Assembly: GCA_025465355.1 (NCBI GenBank)
Contig: JAODNN010000097.1
Span: 1-64,000, forward strand
Source of the DNA: Blastococcus sp.
GTDB taxonomy: Bacteria > Actinomycetota > Actinomycetes > Mycobacteriales > Geodermatophilaceae
Length of the DNA: 64,000 nt
Direction: 5' to 3'
Part shown: positions 19,494-28,571 of the stretch, one piece after another
Layout: every line of letters begins with the position of its first letter
Numbering within the stretch: the stretch's first letter is position 1
Made by a program: the position numbers and the translations under genes
The notes under the pieces: model-generated
Told to the model about the DNA's origin: nothing
The model's input: only the letters and a program-made list of their open reading frames with translations
The model's database searches: none

Positions 19494-20342
19494 CTAATGC
19501 GCCCCCGTGTACGACCCCACCAGGGCCGTGGTGATCAGGCCCCAGCCGTCGACGACGACGAAGAGCAGCAGCTTGAACGGCAGGGACACGATCGTGGGCG
19601 GCACCATCATCATGCCCATGGCCATTAAGGCGGCACTCACCAACATGTCGAGCACCAGGAAGGGGATGAAGATGACGAGGCCGATGATGAACGCGCTCTT
19701 GAGCTCGGAGAGGACGAACGCCGGGATGAGGGTGGTCAGGCTGACGTCCTTGGCTGACGCCGGCTTCTTCTCACCCGAGAGCCCGATCATCAGCTTGAGC
19801 TCGTCCTGCCGGGTGTTCTTCAGCAGGAAGCCCTTGAGCGGGACGCTGCCGGCCTCGTAGGCCTGCGAGACGCTCATCTTGCCGTTCATGTACGGCTGGA
19901 CGGCGACCTTGTTGATGTCGGAGAAGACCGGGCCCATCACGAACAGCGTGAGGAACAGCGCGATCCCGGTCAGCACCTGGTTGGGCGGCGACGTCGGTAG
20001 CCCGAGCGCGTTCCGGGTCAGGCCCAGCACCACGATGATCTTGGTGAACGACGTCGCGAGCAGCAGCACGGACGGCGCGATCGACAGCACCGTGATCGCG
20101 AGGATCAGCGTGATGGAGCTGCTCGGGGAGCCGTTGCCGACCGAGATGCCGATGTTTCCGGCGCCCGGGACGACGGGCGCGGTCGGTGCCACGGGCGCGG
20201 TGGGGTCCACCGGCGCGGCCGACGCGGGCCCCGCGAGCAGCACGGCGGCCACAGCGCACAGCAGCACGAACAGCGTCACCAGCGCGGCGCGGCGCCGTGC
20301 GGGGGAGCCGGTCCGGGGCAGCAGCTGTGCGGGAGCCGTCAT
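19494..20342 (-). CDS. fliP: Flagellar biosynthesis protein FliP
   Basis: Export-channel subunit of 282 residues. It has a cleavable signal peptide (about residues 18-43, ending GPASA), then a short Pro/Ala/Thr spacer and four membrane helices. FliP motifs are TSFTKIIVVLGLTRNALG, PPNQVLTGIALFLTLFVMGP and FIPFLVLDMLVSAALMAMGM. Its start overlaps the fliO stop (ATGA). Confidence 0.97.
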   Translation of the reverse strand: MTAPAQLLPRTGSPARRRAALVTLFVLLCAVAAVLLAGPASAAPVDPTAPVAPTAPVVPGAGNIGISVGNGSPSSSITLILAITVLSIAPSVLLLATSFTKIIVVLGLTRNALGLPTSPPNQVLTGIALFLTLFVMGPVFSDINKVAVQPYMNGKMSVSQAYEAGSVPLKGFLLKNTRQDELKLMIGLSGEKKPASAKDVSLTTLIPAFVLSELKSAFIIGLVIFIPFLVLDMLVSAALMAMGMMMVPPTIVSLPFKLLLFVVVDGWGLITTALVGSYTGAH

Positions 20343-20770
20343 GAGCGACGCACCGTCCGCTCACGCAGCTGATGCACGAAGGTGCCCCAGCCGTTGCGGT
20401 CGAACACCGACCCCGCGAGCGCGCCGGACGACGTCCGGGCCGGGAGGGCAGGGGCGCCTGCGGCGCCGGCCGGGGCCACCGGGCCGAGACGCGCCGGCGG
20501 CCGGCGCTCGAGGAGCGCGGCCTCCACGGCCTCGGCGTCCACCTCAGCGAGCAGGGTGACCTGCTCCTCGGTGGCGCCGACGACGAGCACGATGTCGGCG
20601 ATCCGGACGACGTTGACGGTGCTGGTACGGCCCATGCGCTGCCGGGCGACGACCTCGATGAGCCCGTTGCCCTGGCCCAGGCCGCGCTTCTTGGCCATGC
20701 GGGCGGCCATCAGCAGGACGACGGCGATGAACCCCAGGGACAGGATCAGCCGGATGATCATCCAGGTCAT
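20339..20770 (-). CDS. fliO: Flagellar biosynthetic protein FliO
   Basis: The 143-residue protein has one N-terminal membrane helix (about residues 3-22) and a cytoplasmic domain with the FliO/MopB pattern IEVVARQRMGRTSTVNVVRI. The Pro/Ala-rich C-terminus is poorly conserved. FliO assists assembly of the FliP ring. It sits between fliN and fliP and overlaps both by four bases. Confidence 0.88.
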   Translation of the reverse strand: MTWMIIRLILSLGFIAVVLLMAARMAKKRGLGQGNGLIEVVARQRMGRTSTVNVVRIADIVLVVGATEEQVTLLAEVDAEAVEAALLERRPPARLGPVAPAGAAGAPALPARTSSGALAGSVFDRNGWGTFVHQLRERTVRRS

Positions 20771-21513
20771 GCCTGCACGGACCCCAGCTCGGCGGCGTCG
20801 GTGACGATCTCGCTGATCCGCAGCCCGAAGTCCTCGTCGACGACGACGACCTCGCCCCGGGCGATCAGCGTGCCGTTGACCAGCAGATCGGCCGGTGCGC
20901 TGGCGGCCCGGTCGAGCTCGACGACCTCGCCGGGGTGCAGGGAGAGCAGTTCCTGCACGGTCATCCGGGTGCGGCCGATCTCGACGGTCACCTCCATCGC
21001 CACGTGCCGCAGCAGGTCCAGGCTGCCGCGCTGACCGCGCACTGCCGGGAGGTTCACCTGCAGCGCGAAGGTGGCCTGGTGCTCGCCGTCGGCGAGCAGC
21101 GGGACGGCCACGAACATGCCTTTGTCCCGCAGGCCGTCGAGGGCGGCGACCGGCTCCTCCTCGCGCTCGGAGGTGACCCGGACCCGGCCCAGCGTGGCGG
21201 CCGCGGCCTCCAGCGCCGGCCGCAGCGCCGAGGCGACGTCCATCTTGCCGACGGGGGAGTTGCGCAGGGCCTCGACGACGTCGGCCGACAGGACGAGGAC
21301 GACGTCCCCGCTGACCTCGCCGGTGAGGCTGGCCGACACCGCGGAGGCGGCGGCCGGCGGGAGCGGGACCGTCTCCGGGTCGCTGACCGGCGTCCCGGGA
21401 ACCAGGGGGGAGGCGGACGGCACCAGCGAGGCCGCGGCACGCGCGGCGGCGGTGACCACGGCGGCGACGGTCTGGGAGTCCTGGGACGGCTCGGCGGTGC
21501 GTGGCGCGGTCAT
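20767..21513 (-). CDS. fliN: Flagellar motor switch protein FliN (long, FliY-like)
   Basis: C-ring component of 248 residues, longer than the 137-residue enteric FliN. The C-terminal SpoA/FliN domain is clear: LLRHVAMEVTVEIGRTRMTV, LLSLHPGEVVELDRAA, GEVVVVDEDFGLRISEI. The N-terminal 150 residues form a CheC-like region as in Gram-positive FliY, but a terminal LSQ-EIDALL CheY-binding peptide is not seen. Start overlaps the fliM stop. Confidence 0.92.
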   Translation of the reverse strand: MTAPRTAEPSQDSQTVAAVVTAAARAAASLVPSASPLVPGTPVSDPETVPLPPAAASAVSASLTGEVSGDVVLVLSADVVEALRNSPVGKMDVASALRPALEAAAATLGRVRVTSEREEEPVAALDGLRDKGMFVAVPLLADGEHQATFALQVNLPAVRGQRGSLDLLRHVAMEVTVEIGRTRMTVQELLSLHPGEVVELDRAASAPADLLVNGTLIARGEVVVVDEDFGLRISEIVTDAAELGSVQA

Positions 21514-22490
21514 GCGGTGTCCTTCACGGCTTGCGGGGTCGGGACGATGGCGGCGGCCAGTCGGCGCCGGTGGTTGCTGGCGATCGCGTAGGCGAACGTG
21601 ACGTCATTGGTCGTGACCTCGAGCGGGCTGTCCGGGGCGTGCCGGAGCAGCAGGACGTCGCCGACGGCGAGGGAGAGCAGGTCCGAGGAGGAGACCGAGA
21701 GGGGCGCGAAGCGGACGCTGACGTCGACCGGCACCAGGTTGAGCCGGGCCGTCAGCGCCTCGGCCGCGCGCTTGCGCTTGGCGATCGCGGACTCCGACAG
21801 CTGCGGGGAGGCCGCGTTGTTCAGCGACTGGGCGAAGGAGGAGAACGGCAGGACGAGCGTGGCCTCACCCTCGCGGTTGCCGACGGCCATCGAGAACGTC
21901 GCCACCATGACCGTGTCCGAACCCGAGGCGGCCTGTGCGAGCTGCGGGTTGTACTCGAGCCCGCTGAGCGCCGGCTGGAGCTCGGTGATCGCGCCGAAAG
22001 AGGCGGCGAACTCGTCGAGCAGTCGGCTGAGCAGGTGGTTGGTGATCGTCGATTCCATCGCCGTCATCGGGCGGCTGGGCTGCTCGGCCCGGCCGGAGCC
22101 GCCGAGCATGTGGTCGACGGTGGCCATCGCGATGTCGAGCGGGTAGGCCAGCAGTCCCTTGCCGGCCAGCGGCTCGAGGGTGAACGTCGAAATGAAGACC
22201 GGGTTGGGCAGCGTGACCAGGTAGTCGTCGTAGGAGTACTGCTCGATCCCGATCAGCTCCAGGCGCGCACCGGCGCGCAGAAAGGTGGTGAGGATTGTCG
22301 TCGCCTGGCGGGCGAAGGCCTCTTGGGCGATCTGCAGGACGCGGACGTGTTCACGGGACAGCTTCGTCGGCCGGCGGAAGTCGTAGGTGCGGGGCTCCCC
22401 GCGACGGCTGCGGGTGGACGACGGCGGCGCCGCGACCGGCACGAAGGGAGCCGCCCCGGGGGAGGCTGGTCCTTCTTCGGGTTCAGTCAC
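21510..22490 (-). CDS. fliM: Flagellar motor switch protein FliM
   Basis: C-ring switch protein of 326 residues. The core starts at FRRPTKLSREHVRVLQIAQE, and the C-terminal SpoA domain includes LVPVDVSVRFAPLSVSSSDLLSLAVGDVLLL. The first 35 residues are Pro/Ala/Ser-rich and lack the LSQ-EIDALL motif that binds phosphorylated CheY in most FliM proteins. The fliL stop is 97 bases away on the upstream side of this gene, and fliN follows with a four-base overlap. Confidence 0.93.
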   Translation of the reverse strand: MTEPEEGPASPGAAPFVPVAAPPSSTRSRRGEPRTYDFRRPTKLSREHVRVLQIAQEAFARQATTILTTFLRAGARLELIGIEQYSYDDYLVTLPNPVFISTFTLEPLAGKGLLAYPLDIAMATVDHMLGGSGRAEQPSRPMTAMESTITNHLLSRLLDEFAASFGAITELQPALSGLEYNPQLAQAASGSDTVMVATFSMAVGNREGEATLVLPFSSFAQSLNNAASPQLSESAIAKRKRAAEALTARLNLVPVDVSVRFAPLSVSSSDLLSLAVGDVLLLRHAPDSPLEVTTNDVTFAYAIASNHRRRLAAAIVPTPQAVKDTA

Positions 22491-22586
22491 GGTTCCCTCA
22501 TCGGCGGGGAAGCGGCCGACCCTGACTGACGGCGCCGAGGCGCCGCCGGTCCTCCGGGAAGGGTGTGACTGGTGGGGCGGAGTGCG

Positions 22587-23033
22587 TTATTGCGTGACGT
22601 AGTCGGTGTAGTAGATCCCCATGACCTCGCCGTCGTAGGCCTTCTCGATCTTCTTCTCGAGTGCCTTCTTCAGCGCCTCGCGGGCGCCGATCACATCGGC
22701 CGGCTGAGCCTGCGAGAACGTCGAGATGATCAGGTCCTTGGCCTTGGAGCCGTCGATCTTGCTGGCTTCGGAGCCCACGGCGTCGGTGAGCTGGAGGGCG
22801 ACGCCGATCTTGAGGTAGCCGCCTCCGGCCAGGTTCACCGTGACCGGGTCGAGGACCGTGACCACGCCGGGCACGGGGGCCGCGGCCTTGGCCGAGCCCG
22901 AGCCGGAGAACAGGAAGAAGTAGGCCGCCCCGCCCGCGGCGAGCAGCACCACGACGAGGATCAGGATGAGCTTCTTCCTCCCGCCCTTGGCCGGGGCCTC
23001 GTCGGTGTCGACGGTGGACTCTTTGGGGCTCAT
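22587..23033 (-). CDS. fliL: Flagellar basal body-associated protein FliL
   Basis: The 148-residue protein has a basic cytoplasmic N-terminus, one membrane helix (about residues 22-42) and an extracytoplasmic domain with the FliL pattern (LDPVTVNLAGGGYLKIGVALQL, IISTFS, LKKALEKKIEKAY). FliL associates with the stator and influences torque. ATG 23033 overlaps the motB stop by four bases; the frame continues upstream but only as a shadow of motB. Confidence 0.94.
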   Translation of the reverse strand: MSPKESTVDTDEAPAKGGRKKLILILVVVLLAAGGAAYFFLFSGSGSAKAAAPVPGVVTVLDPVTVNLAGGGYLKIGVALQLTDAVGSEASKIDGSKAKDLIISTFSQAQPADVIGAREALKKALEKKIEKAYDGEVMGIYYTDYVTQ

Positions 23034-23938
23034 GGCGTGGCTCCCTTGTGGGTGGCGGCATCGAGACCCGGCAGGAGAGCGTTGGCCTCTGCCGAGGCGG
23101 GGGACAGGACGACGATGTCGACGCGACGGTTGACGGAGAGGGCGCTCGGGTCGGAGTAGGGCACCAGAGGCTTGGTCGACGAGTAGCCGGCGGCCGACAT
23201 CCGCGCCTCGGGGACGCCGACGGCCGCCAGGTAGCGCAGCACCGTCGTGGCGCGGTAGGCCGACAGCTCCCAGTTGGACGGCCAGGGGCCGTTCGGGTCG
23301 ACGGGCAGCTTGTTGGCGTGGCCCTCGACGCGAAGCACGTTCGGCAGGCTCGTCAGCGTGGGGGCGACGGCGCTCAGGATCCGCTGACCCGCGGGACGCA
23401 GCGTGGCCTGCTCGGCGTCGAAGAGCACGGCGTCGGCGACGATGTGGACGACCAGGCCCCGTTCGTCGATCTGGTAGCGGGCCGCGCCCTTGTAGCCGGC
23501 CGCGGTCAGGGCCTGGTCGAACTTGGCGCGGGCAGCGGCGAGGTTGTCGTAGGCGTTCTTCGCCTCGGCGGCGACCCGCTGGGCGCGCTCCGCGGCGGCC
23601 TGGGCGGCGGCCTTGTCGACCTCGGCCCTCGCGGCCTTCTGCTGCGGGGCGACGCCGCCCGCGATGTTCACCGCCGCGGGCAGTGCGTCGAGCACCGAGG
23701 CCTCCGGCGTCTTGCCGGGAAGCACGGTGATCGGTGCCCCGAAGCTGGCCGACAGGCCACTGGCCAGGGCGGCGAACTTCTGCTTGTCCACCTGGCTCAT
23801 CGCGAAGAGCACGATGAACAGGCACATCAGCAGCGTGACCATGTCGGCGTAGGACACCAGCCAGCGCTCGTGGTTCTCGTGCTCTTCTTCCTCGTGCTTC
23901 TTCGGCCGCTTGCGGCCGGGGTGCGCGGAGCCGCTCAC
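23030..23938 (-). CDS. motB: Flagellar motor stator protein MotB
   Basis: The 302-residue stator subunit has a highly charged N-terminus, then a single helix WLVSYADMVTLLMCLFIVLF in which Asp32 matches the essential proton-conducting aspartate. A long Ala/Lys coiled region follows, then an OmpA-like peptidoglycan-binding domain (VEGHANKLP, NWELSAYRATTVLRYL, NRRVDIVV). It forms the proton channel with MotA, whose gene overlaps upstream. Confidence 0.96.
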   Translation of the reverse strand: MSGSAHPGRKRPKKHEEEEHENHERWLVSYADMVTLLMCLFIVLFAMSQVDKQKFAALASGLSASFGAPITVLPGKTPEASVLDALPAAVNIAGGVAPQQKAARAEVDKAAAQAAAERAQRVAAEAKNAYDNLAAARAKFDQALTAAGYKGAARYQIDERGLVVHIVADAVLFDAEQATLRPAGQRILSAVAPTLTSLPNVLRVEGHANKLPVDPNGPWPSNWELSAYRATTVLRYLAAVGVPEARMSAAGYSSTKPLVPYSDPSALSVNRRVDIVVLSPASAEANALLPGLDAATHKGATP

Positions 23939-24705
23939 GCCGCCTCCCGCGCGGCCTCACTCGGAGGTACGAGGGCCGTCAGCTTCTGCCGGACGGCGCG
24001 CGGGCTGGTGCCCGCCTGGATCTCCGTGATGCCCTCGACCAGCAGCTCCATCTGGGCCGCCTGCAGGTCGCTGATCCGAGTGATCTTGGCACCCATCGGC
24101 AGCCAGAAGATGTTGGCGCTGAGCACACCCCACAGGGTGGCCACGAACGCGCCGGCGATCAGCGGGCCCAGCGAGGCCGGGTCGGAGAGGTTCTCGAGCA
24201 CGTGGATCAGGCCCACGACGGTGCCGATGATTCCGATGGTCGGCGCGTAGCCGCCCATGGCCGTGAAGAACTTGGCGGCGACCTTGTCCTCGCCCTTCTT
24301 CGCCGCGATCTCGCCCTCGAGGACGGCGCGCAGCTCCTCGGGGTCGGTGCCGTCGATGCCCATCTGCAGACCGCGCTTGAGGAACGCGTCATCGATGTCC
24401 TTGACCTGTGCCTCCAGGGCCAGCAGGCCCTCCTTGCGGGCCTTCTCGGCGAGGCCGACGAGGGTGGCGATGCGGTCGCTGACGGGCGGCACCTTGGCCG
24501 GCAGGAGCGCGAGCTTGAACCAACCGCCGACCTTCTTGAGGTCGGCCATGGCGGACCCGGCGATGGCCGCGCCGAAGGTTCCGCCGAAGACGAGGATGAG
24601 CGGGGGGAGCAGGATGATCGCCATCGGGCTGGAGCCCTCGAGGATCATCGTGACCAGCAGCGCCCCCACGGCGAGGGCGATGCCGATCAGAGTGGCCGGA
24701 TCCAT
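23935..24705 (-). CDS. motA: Flagellar motor stator protein MotA
   Basis: The 256-residue, four-helix stator subunit. It has the cytoplasmic loop with EKARKEGLLALE, which contacts FliG, and the channel motif GGYAPTIGIIGTVVGLIHVL. The neighbours flbD (three bases upstream) and motB (overlapping downstream) are typical of Gram-positive-type clusters. Confidence 0.96.
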   Translation of the reverse strand: MDPATLIGIALAVGALLVTMILEGSSPMAIILLPPLILVFGGTFGAAIAGSAMADLKKVGGWFKLALLPAKVPPVSDRIATLVGLAEKARKEGLLALEAQVKDIDDAFLKRGLQMGIDGTDPEELRAVLEGEIAAKKGEDKVAAKFFTAMGGYAPTIGIIGTVVGLIHVLENLSDPASLGPLIAGAFVATLWGVLSANIFWLPMGAKITRISDLQAAQMELLVEGITEIQAGTSPRAVRQKLTALVPPSEAAREAA

Positions 24706-24708
24706 GGG

Positions 24709-24993
24709 TCAGCGTTCCTCTCGGCTCGGGAACGGCACGACCGAGGACACGTCCGGCTCGCCGTCCTCCGGAACCGCGATGCGGTACTCGCCGCGGTCCA
24801 TCGCGTACGACGTGGCGAGGATTCCCGCGCGGTACTCGCGGATCTCGGTGAGCACCTCGTCGACACTCTCCTTGACCACGTACTTGGTGCCGTCCACGAG
24901 GAAGGCGACCGTGTCGGGGTGGCCCTCGACCCGCTCGATCAGGTCGGGGTTGAGCGCGAACCGCTCTCCGTTCAGGCGCGTCACACGGATCAC
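24709..24993 (-). CDS. flbD: Flagellar FlbD family protein
   Basis: The 94-residue protein matches the FlbD family: VTRLNGERFALNPDLIERVEGHPDT, then VKESVDEVLTEIREYR. The C-terminal extension is acidic. FlbD is commonly encoded between flgE and motA; its molecular role in Gram-positive flagella is poorly known. It is the first gene after the promoter at 25057-25084. Confidence 0.92.
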   Translation of the reverse strand: MIRVTRLNGERFALNPDLIERVEGHPDTVAFLVDGTKYVVKESVDEVLTEIREYRAGILATSYAMDRGEYRIAVPEDGEPDVSSVVPFPSREER

Positions 24994-25056
24994 GGTCGGT
25001 CCTCAAGCTCGGCGGGGGCCTGCTGCATGGGAGCAGGGCCTGGAACAGCACTGTTG

Positions 25057-25084
25057 TCATCGGCGCGTCGGCGCCCTGGCTTGA
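25057..25084 (-). promoter_or_regulatory. Putative FliA (sigma-28) promoter of flbD-motAB-fliL onward
   Basis: On the minus strand TCAA (25081-25084), a 16-base spacer and GCCGATGA (25057-25064) match the arrangement before flgB exactly, including the same -10 octamer. It starts about 60 bases before flbD and directly follows a terminator-like hairpin after flgE. Confidence 0.7.
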
Positions 25085-25086
25085 GT

Positions 25087-25125
25087 CGAACGGCCCGGCC
25101 ACCCAGGGGGTGACCGGGCCGTTCG
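25087..25125 (-). terminator. Terminator-like hairpin after flgE
   Basis: A 12-bp perfect stem (CGAACGGCCCGG at 25087-25098 with its complement at 25114-25125) encloses a second 5-bp stem (25100-25104 with 25108-25112). It begins 12 bases after the flgE stop. No U tract is present. Confidence 0.65.
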
Positions 25126-25136
25126 GTGGCAGGGGG

Positions 25137-26405
25137 TTACTGCTTCATCTGGACGAGGTCCTGGAGGATCTGGTCAGAGGTGGTGATCACCTTGCTGTTC
25201 GCCTGGAAACCGCGCTGGGCGATGATCAGGCCGGTGAACTCCTGAGACAGGTCGACGTTCGACATCTCCAGCGCGCCGGCGGACAGGCCGCCGCGGCCAC
25301 CCGTGCCGGCCGTGCCGATCTGCGGGGCGCCGGAGTTGTCACCGACCATGAAGGAGCTGTTGCCGGCCTTGGTCAGGCCGCCGGGGTTGGCGAACGTGGC
25401 CAGGGCCAGCTGCCCGATGGTCTGACGCAGCCCGTTGGAGTAGACGCCGGTGATCGTGCCGTCGTTGCCCAGGGAGAAGGACTCGAGCGTGCCGACAGCG
25501 GAGCCGCCCCCGACGACCGGGCTCTGCGCGATCGCCGTGGTCTTGCCGCCACCGAACTGCGTGAGGCCGGAGAGGTCCGCGGTCACCGCGCCGGTCCAGC
25601 TCGGGAAGGCGCCGCTGGGGTCGATCGTGAACGTCTGGTTGGTCGCGGGGATGATCTGCCCGGAGGTGGCCCCGGCCGTCGGGTCGAAGTTGACCGTCAC
25701 GGTCGCCGGGGTGGTCGCCAGGGCGGTGCCGCCCGCGTTCACCGAGACGGTCCACTGGTCGGGCGTGCCGGTCGGCGTGAAGACGTAGCTGATCTGGTGC
25801 GGGTTGCCGAGCGGGTCGTACATCGTCACCTGGGTCTGCACGGGGTTGCCCACGGGAGTCGAGGAGCTGGACTCTGCGGCCAGGTTGCCGGTGACCGCCC
25901 CGTTGGTGGTGGCCACGGGGGGCAGCGTCTGACCGAAGGGGATCTTCAGGTCGCCGATCGGCCCGTTCGTGTTGACCGTGCCGTTGGTGGCCATCCAGCC
26001 CTGCAGGATGTTGCCGTCGGGGGTGATCATGCGGCCGCTGGCGTCGAAGTCGAAGGAACCGGCACGGGTGAAGGACTGCTGGTTGCCGGCCTTCGTCACG
26101 AAGAAGCCGTCGCCGCTGATCATGAAGTCGGTGTTGCGGCCGGTGCTCTGGGTCGAGCCCTGGCTGAAGTTGGTGGCGATCTCGGCGACCTTCACCCCGA
26201 GGCCCACCTGGGCCGGGTTGGTGCCGGCCGTGCTGGCCGTCGGCGCCGACCCGTTGCGCAGGAGCTGCGAGAGCGTGTCCTCGAAGACAGTGGTGCTGCT
26301 CTTGAAGCCGACGGTATTGACGTTGGCGATGTTGTTGCCGACGACGTCCATCTTGGTCTGGTGGGCCTGAAGGCCGGAGATGGCGGAGAACAGGGAGCGA
26401 AGCAT
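25137..26405 (-). CDS. flgE: Flagellar hook protein FlgE
   Basis: The 422-residue hook subunit. The N-terminal rod/hook signature reads LFSAISGLQAHQTKMDVVGN and NIANVNTVGFKSS, and the C-terminal helix is MSNVDLSQEFTGLIIAQRGF. The Thr/Gly/Asn-rich middle domain is the variable exposed part of the hook. It follows flgD by 86 bases and is the only FlgE/F/G-type protein in the window. Confidence 0.96.
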   Translation of the reverse strand: MLRSLFSAISGLQAHQTKMDVVGNNIANVNTVGFKSSTTVFEDTLSQLLRNGSAPTASTAGTNPAQVGLGVKVAEIATNFSQGSTQSTGRNTDFMISGDGFFVTKAGNQQSFTRAGSFDFDASGRMITPDGNILQGWMATNGTVNTNGPIGDLKIPFGQTLPPVATTNGAVTGNLAAESSSSTPVGNPVQTQVTMYDPLGNPHQISYVFTPTGTPDQWTVSVNAGGTALATTPATVTVNFDPTAGATSGQIIPATNQTFTIDPSGAFPSWTGAVTADLSGLTQFGGGKTTAIAQSPVVGGGSAVGTLESFSLGNDGTITGVYSNGLRQTIGQLALATFANPGGLTKAGNSSFMVGDNSGAPQIGTAGTGGRGGLSAGALEMSNVDLSQEFTGLIIAQRGFQANSKVITTSDQILQDLVQMKQ

Positions 26406-26491
26406 GGCGGAACTCCTCGGGTCGAGATCAGGGTCGAGCTGGTCGAAGGGCTGTGCTGGGTGCCGGCCGGGCCGGATCGATCGGGGAACGG

Positions 26492-26914
26492 TCAGCCGGC
26501 GAGCCCGACCTCGGTGATGCGGGCGATGTCGACGCTCTCGCCGCCGATCACCGCTGCTGAGGTGTTGTCCGCGGCCGAGATCTGGACGGCGCTGACCACG
26601 CCGGACTGCGTGGTGCCGTCGGTGGCCGTGTAGGAGACGTGGTGGCCGACGAGCGCACCCGCGCTGAGCGAGCGCTGCAGGGCCAGGGTCTGCTTGTTCT
26701 GATCGGCGATGGTCTGCAGCGCCTGCGTCTGCGTCAGGGTGGCCGTCTGGGCCATCATCTCGCTGCTGTCCATCGGCTTGCTCGGGTCCTGGTACTTCAT
26801 CTCGGCCACGAGCAGCTTCAGGAAGGTGTCCGAGCCCATCATGTCGGGACGGTCGACCGACGGCGTGGCGGTGTTGGTCGCGATCGGGGACGTGCCGGTC
26901 AGGGGAGTGGTCAA
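26492..26914 (-). CDS. flgD: Flagellar hook capping protein FlgD
   Basis: The 140-residue scaffold for hook assembly. The conserved region DTFLKLLVAEMKYQDPSKPM followed by MMAQTATLTQTQALQ is diagnostic. It is shorter than enteric FlgD (about 230) and lacks most of the C-terminal Ig/tudor-like part, as in many Gram-positive members. Confidence 0.93.
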   Translation of the reverse strand: MTTPLTGTSPIATNTATPSVDRPDMMGSDTFLKLLVAEMKYQDPSKPMDSSEMMAQTATLTQTQALQTIADQNKQTLALQRSLSAGALVGHHVSYTATDGTTQSGVVSAVQISAADNTSAAVIGGESVDIARITEVGLAG

Positions 26915-26930
26915 CAGAAATCCTCTCGGG

Positions 26931-28571
26931 TCAGACGCGGACGTCCACGCCGCGTGACGTGGATCGGGTCGAGGAAGGTATGGGCCGGTCGTCTCCGGTA
27001 TCGGCAGGCCGCGACCACGGGCGGAAGCGCCCGTCGGACCATTCCGGCTGCCCTCTGCCCTGGCCGGTCCACTGCTGGGCGGCGTGCTGCTGGGCCGCCT
27101 GCTGCTGCGCGGAGCCGTTCTGGGCCGACCAGGAGCCGCCGGTGTCGGCGTCGACGCCGACGTTCGAGCAGGTCAGGCCGGCGGCCTCGAGATCGCGGCG
27201 CAGGTCGGGCAGCGCGCCCAGTAGGGCGGCGCGGCCCTGCTCGTGCGCGCCTCGCATCGTCAGGTCGATCGTTCCCTGGCTGAGCGTCACCTGGACCTGG
27301 ACCGGCCCGAGTCTGTCCGGGTGCAGCACCACGGTCACCGATCGGGTGCCGTCGGGGCCGTCGGCGAGTACCGCCACGTGCTGGACCAGCTGGGTGGCGA
27401 CCGGTTGCGGAAGAGGCGGCGCGGCGGCGGCCGCGGCAGCGGCCGGAGCCGCGACGGGCACGGTCGGCAGAGGCGTGGCGACGGCGGTGCCGGTCGTGTC
27501 CACGGACAGCTGCCCCGGGTCCTGACGGGCCTGGTCACCGGTCTCGGAGGACGACGCCGAGCCACCCGAGCCGCCAGCGGCGCTCGCGACCGGCACGCCG
27601 GCTGTTCCGGGTGCCGGCGCGGCACCGACCGCGGGCGAGGCCGGGTCGGCCGGTGCGGGGGCGACGTCGGCGGTGCGGACGGCGGCCTGCGCGGCGCCAG
27701 TTCCCGTGGCGGCTGCCGTCACGGGGAACGCCGGCGCGGCGGAGGCGTCCGGGACCGCCGGCACGTCGTCGGTCGCGGGGGCGGGGGCGGGTGTCGGGAC
27801 GGGTGTCGGGACGGGCAGGGCGGCAGCCGGCACGGCGGCCGGGACGGTGGCGGGTGCCGGTGCGGCCGCCGGCACGACGGCGGGGAGTGCGTCGGCCCGT
27901 GGTGCGGCCGGTGCCGTCGACTGGGGGACGGCGGCCGCGAGAGCCTGCAGATCGGCGGCCGTCAGGCCCGTCGGGGGCGTCGTCGCACCGGTCGGTGCGG
28001 CAGGTGCCGGTGCGGAGAGGTCGACCGGGGCGGGCAGAGGCGTTCCGGCGGTGGCGTCCGCGGTCGGGGGCGCACCCGTTCCCGCCGTCCCGATCGGCGC
28101 CGGGCGCGTCGCCGGCACATCCTCGGAGTCGTCCACGGCCGGGCTCGCGGCCGGCACCAGCCCGAGGGCCGGCGCCAGCCCGAGGGCCGGCGCCCAGGGG
28201 GGAGGTCCGGCTGCGGCGGCGACGGCGACGGCGGCGGTGTCGGTAGCCGAGGCCAGGCGCGCACCCGCCGGCGTCTCGTCGTCCATGCCGGATGCGGGGT
28301 CGTGAGGGCGCCGGTCCTCCTTGCGCCCGTGGGCGCGCAGCCCCGGGGCGCTGTCGGTGCCCCGCGTGCGGGGGAGGGGCCGGTCGGCCCGGGCGTGCTC
28401 GGGTGCTCCGCGGTCGGGGTCGTGCCGGCCGCGCGCGGCGTCCGCACGGTCGGGACGCAGCGCGCCGTCCAACGCGGAGGCAAAGCTCGCCCCGCTGCTC
28501 GGGTCGTCCTCGGCGCCGGAGCTGGGAAGAGCCCGCACCGCGGGCGGCGAGGTCGGAACGGGAGCGGTCAT
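26931..28571 (-). CDS. fliK: Flagellar hook-length control protein FliK
   Basis: The 546-residue molecular ruler, with a very long Ala/Pro/Thr-rich disordered region (residues about 85-390). The C-terminal Flg_hook domain contains VTVVLHPDRLGPVQVQVTLS and TIDLTMRGAHEQGRAALLGA. The ATG at 28571 overlaps the stop of the peptidoglycan hydrolase gene. The frame remains open for another 1 kb upstream, but only as a shadow of that gene. Position before flgD is standard. Confidence 0.88.
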   Translation of the reverse strand: MTAPVPTSPPAVRALPSSGAEDDPSSGASFASALDGALRPDRADAARGRHDPDRGAPEHARADRPLPRTRGTDSAPGLRAHGRKEDRRPHDPASGMDDETPAGARLASATDTAAVAVAAAAGPPPWAPALGLAPALGLVPAASPAVDDSEDVPATRPAPIGTAGTGAPPTADATAGTPLPAPVDLSAPAPAAPTGATTPPTGLTAADLQALAAAVPQSTAPAAPRADALPAVVPAAAPAPATVPAAVPAAALPVPTPVPTPAPAPATDDVPAVPDASAAPAFPVTAAATGTGAAQAAVRTADVAPAPADPASPAVGAAPAPGTAGVPVASAAGGSGGSASSSETGDQARQDPGQLSVDTTGTAVATPLPTVPVAAPAAAAAAAAPPLPQPVATQLVQHVAVLADGPDGTRSVTVVLHPDRLGPVQVQVTLSQGTIDLTMRGAHEQGRAALLGALPDLRRDLEAAGLTCSNVGVDADTGGSWSAQNGSAQQQAAQQHAAQQWTGQGRGQPEWSDGRFRPWSRPADTGDDRPIPSSTRSTSRGVDVRV

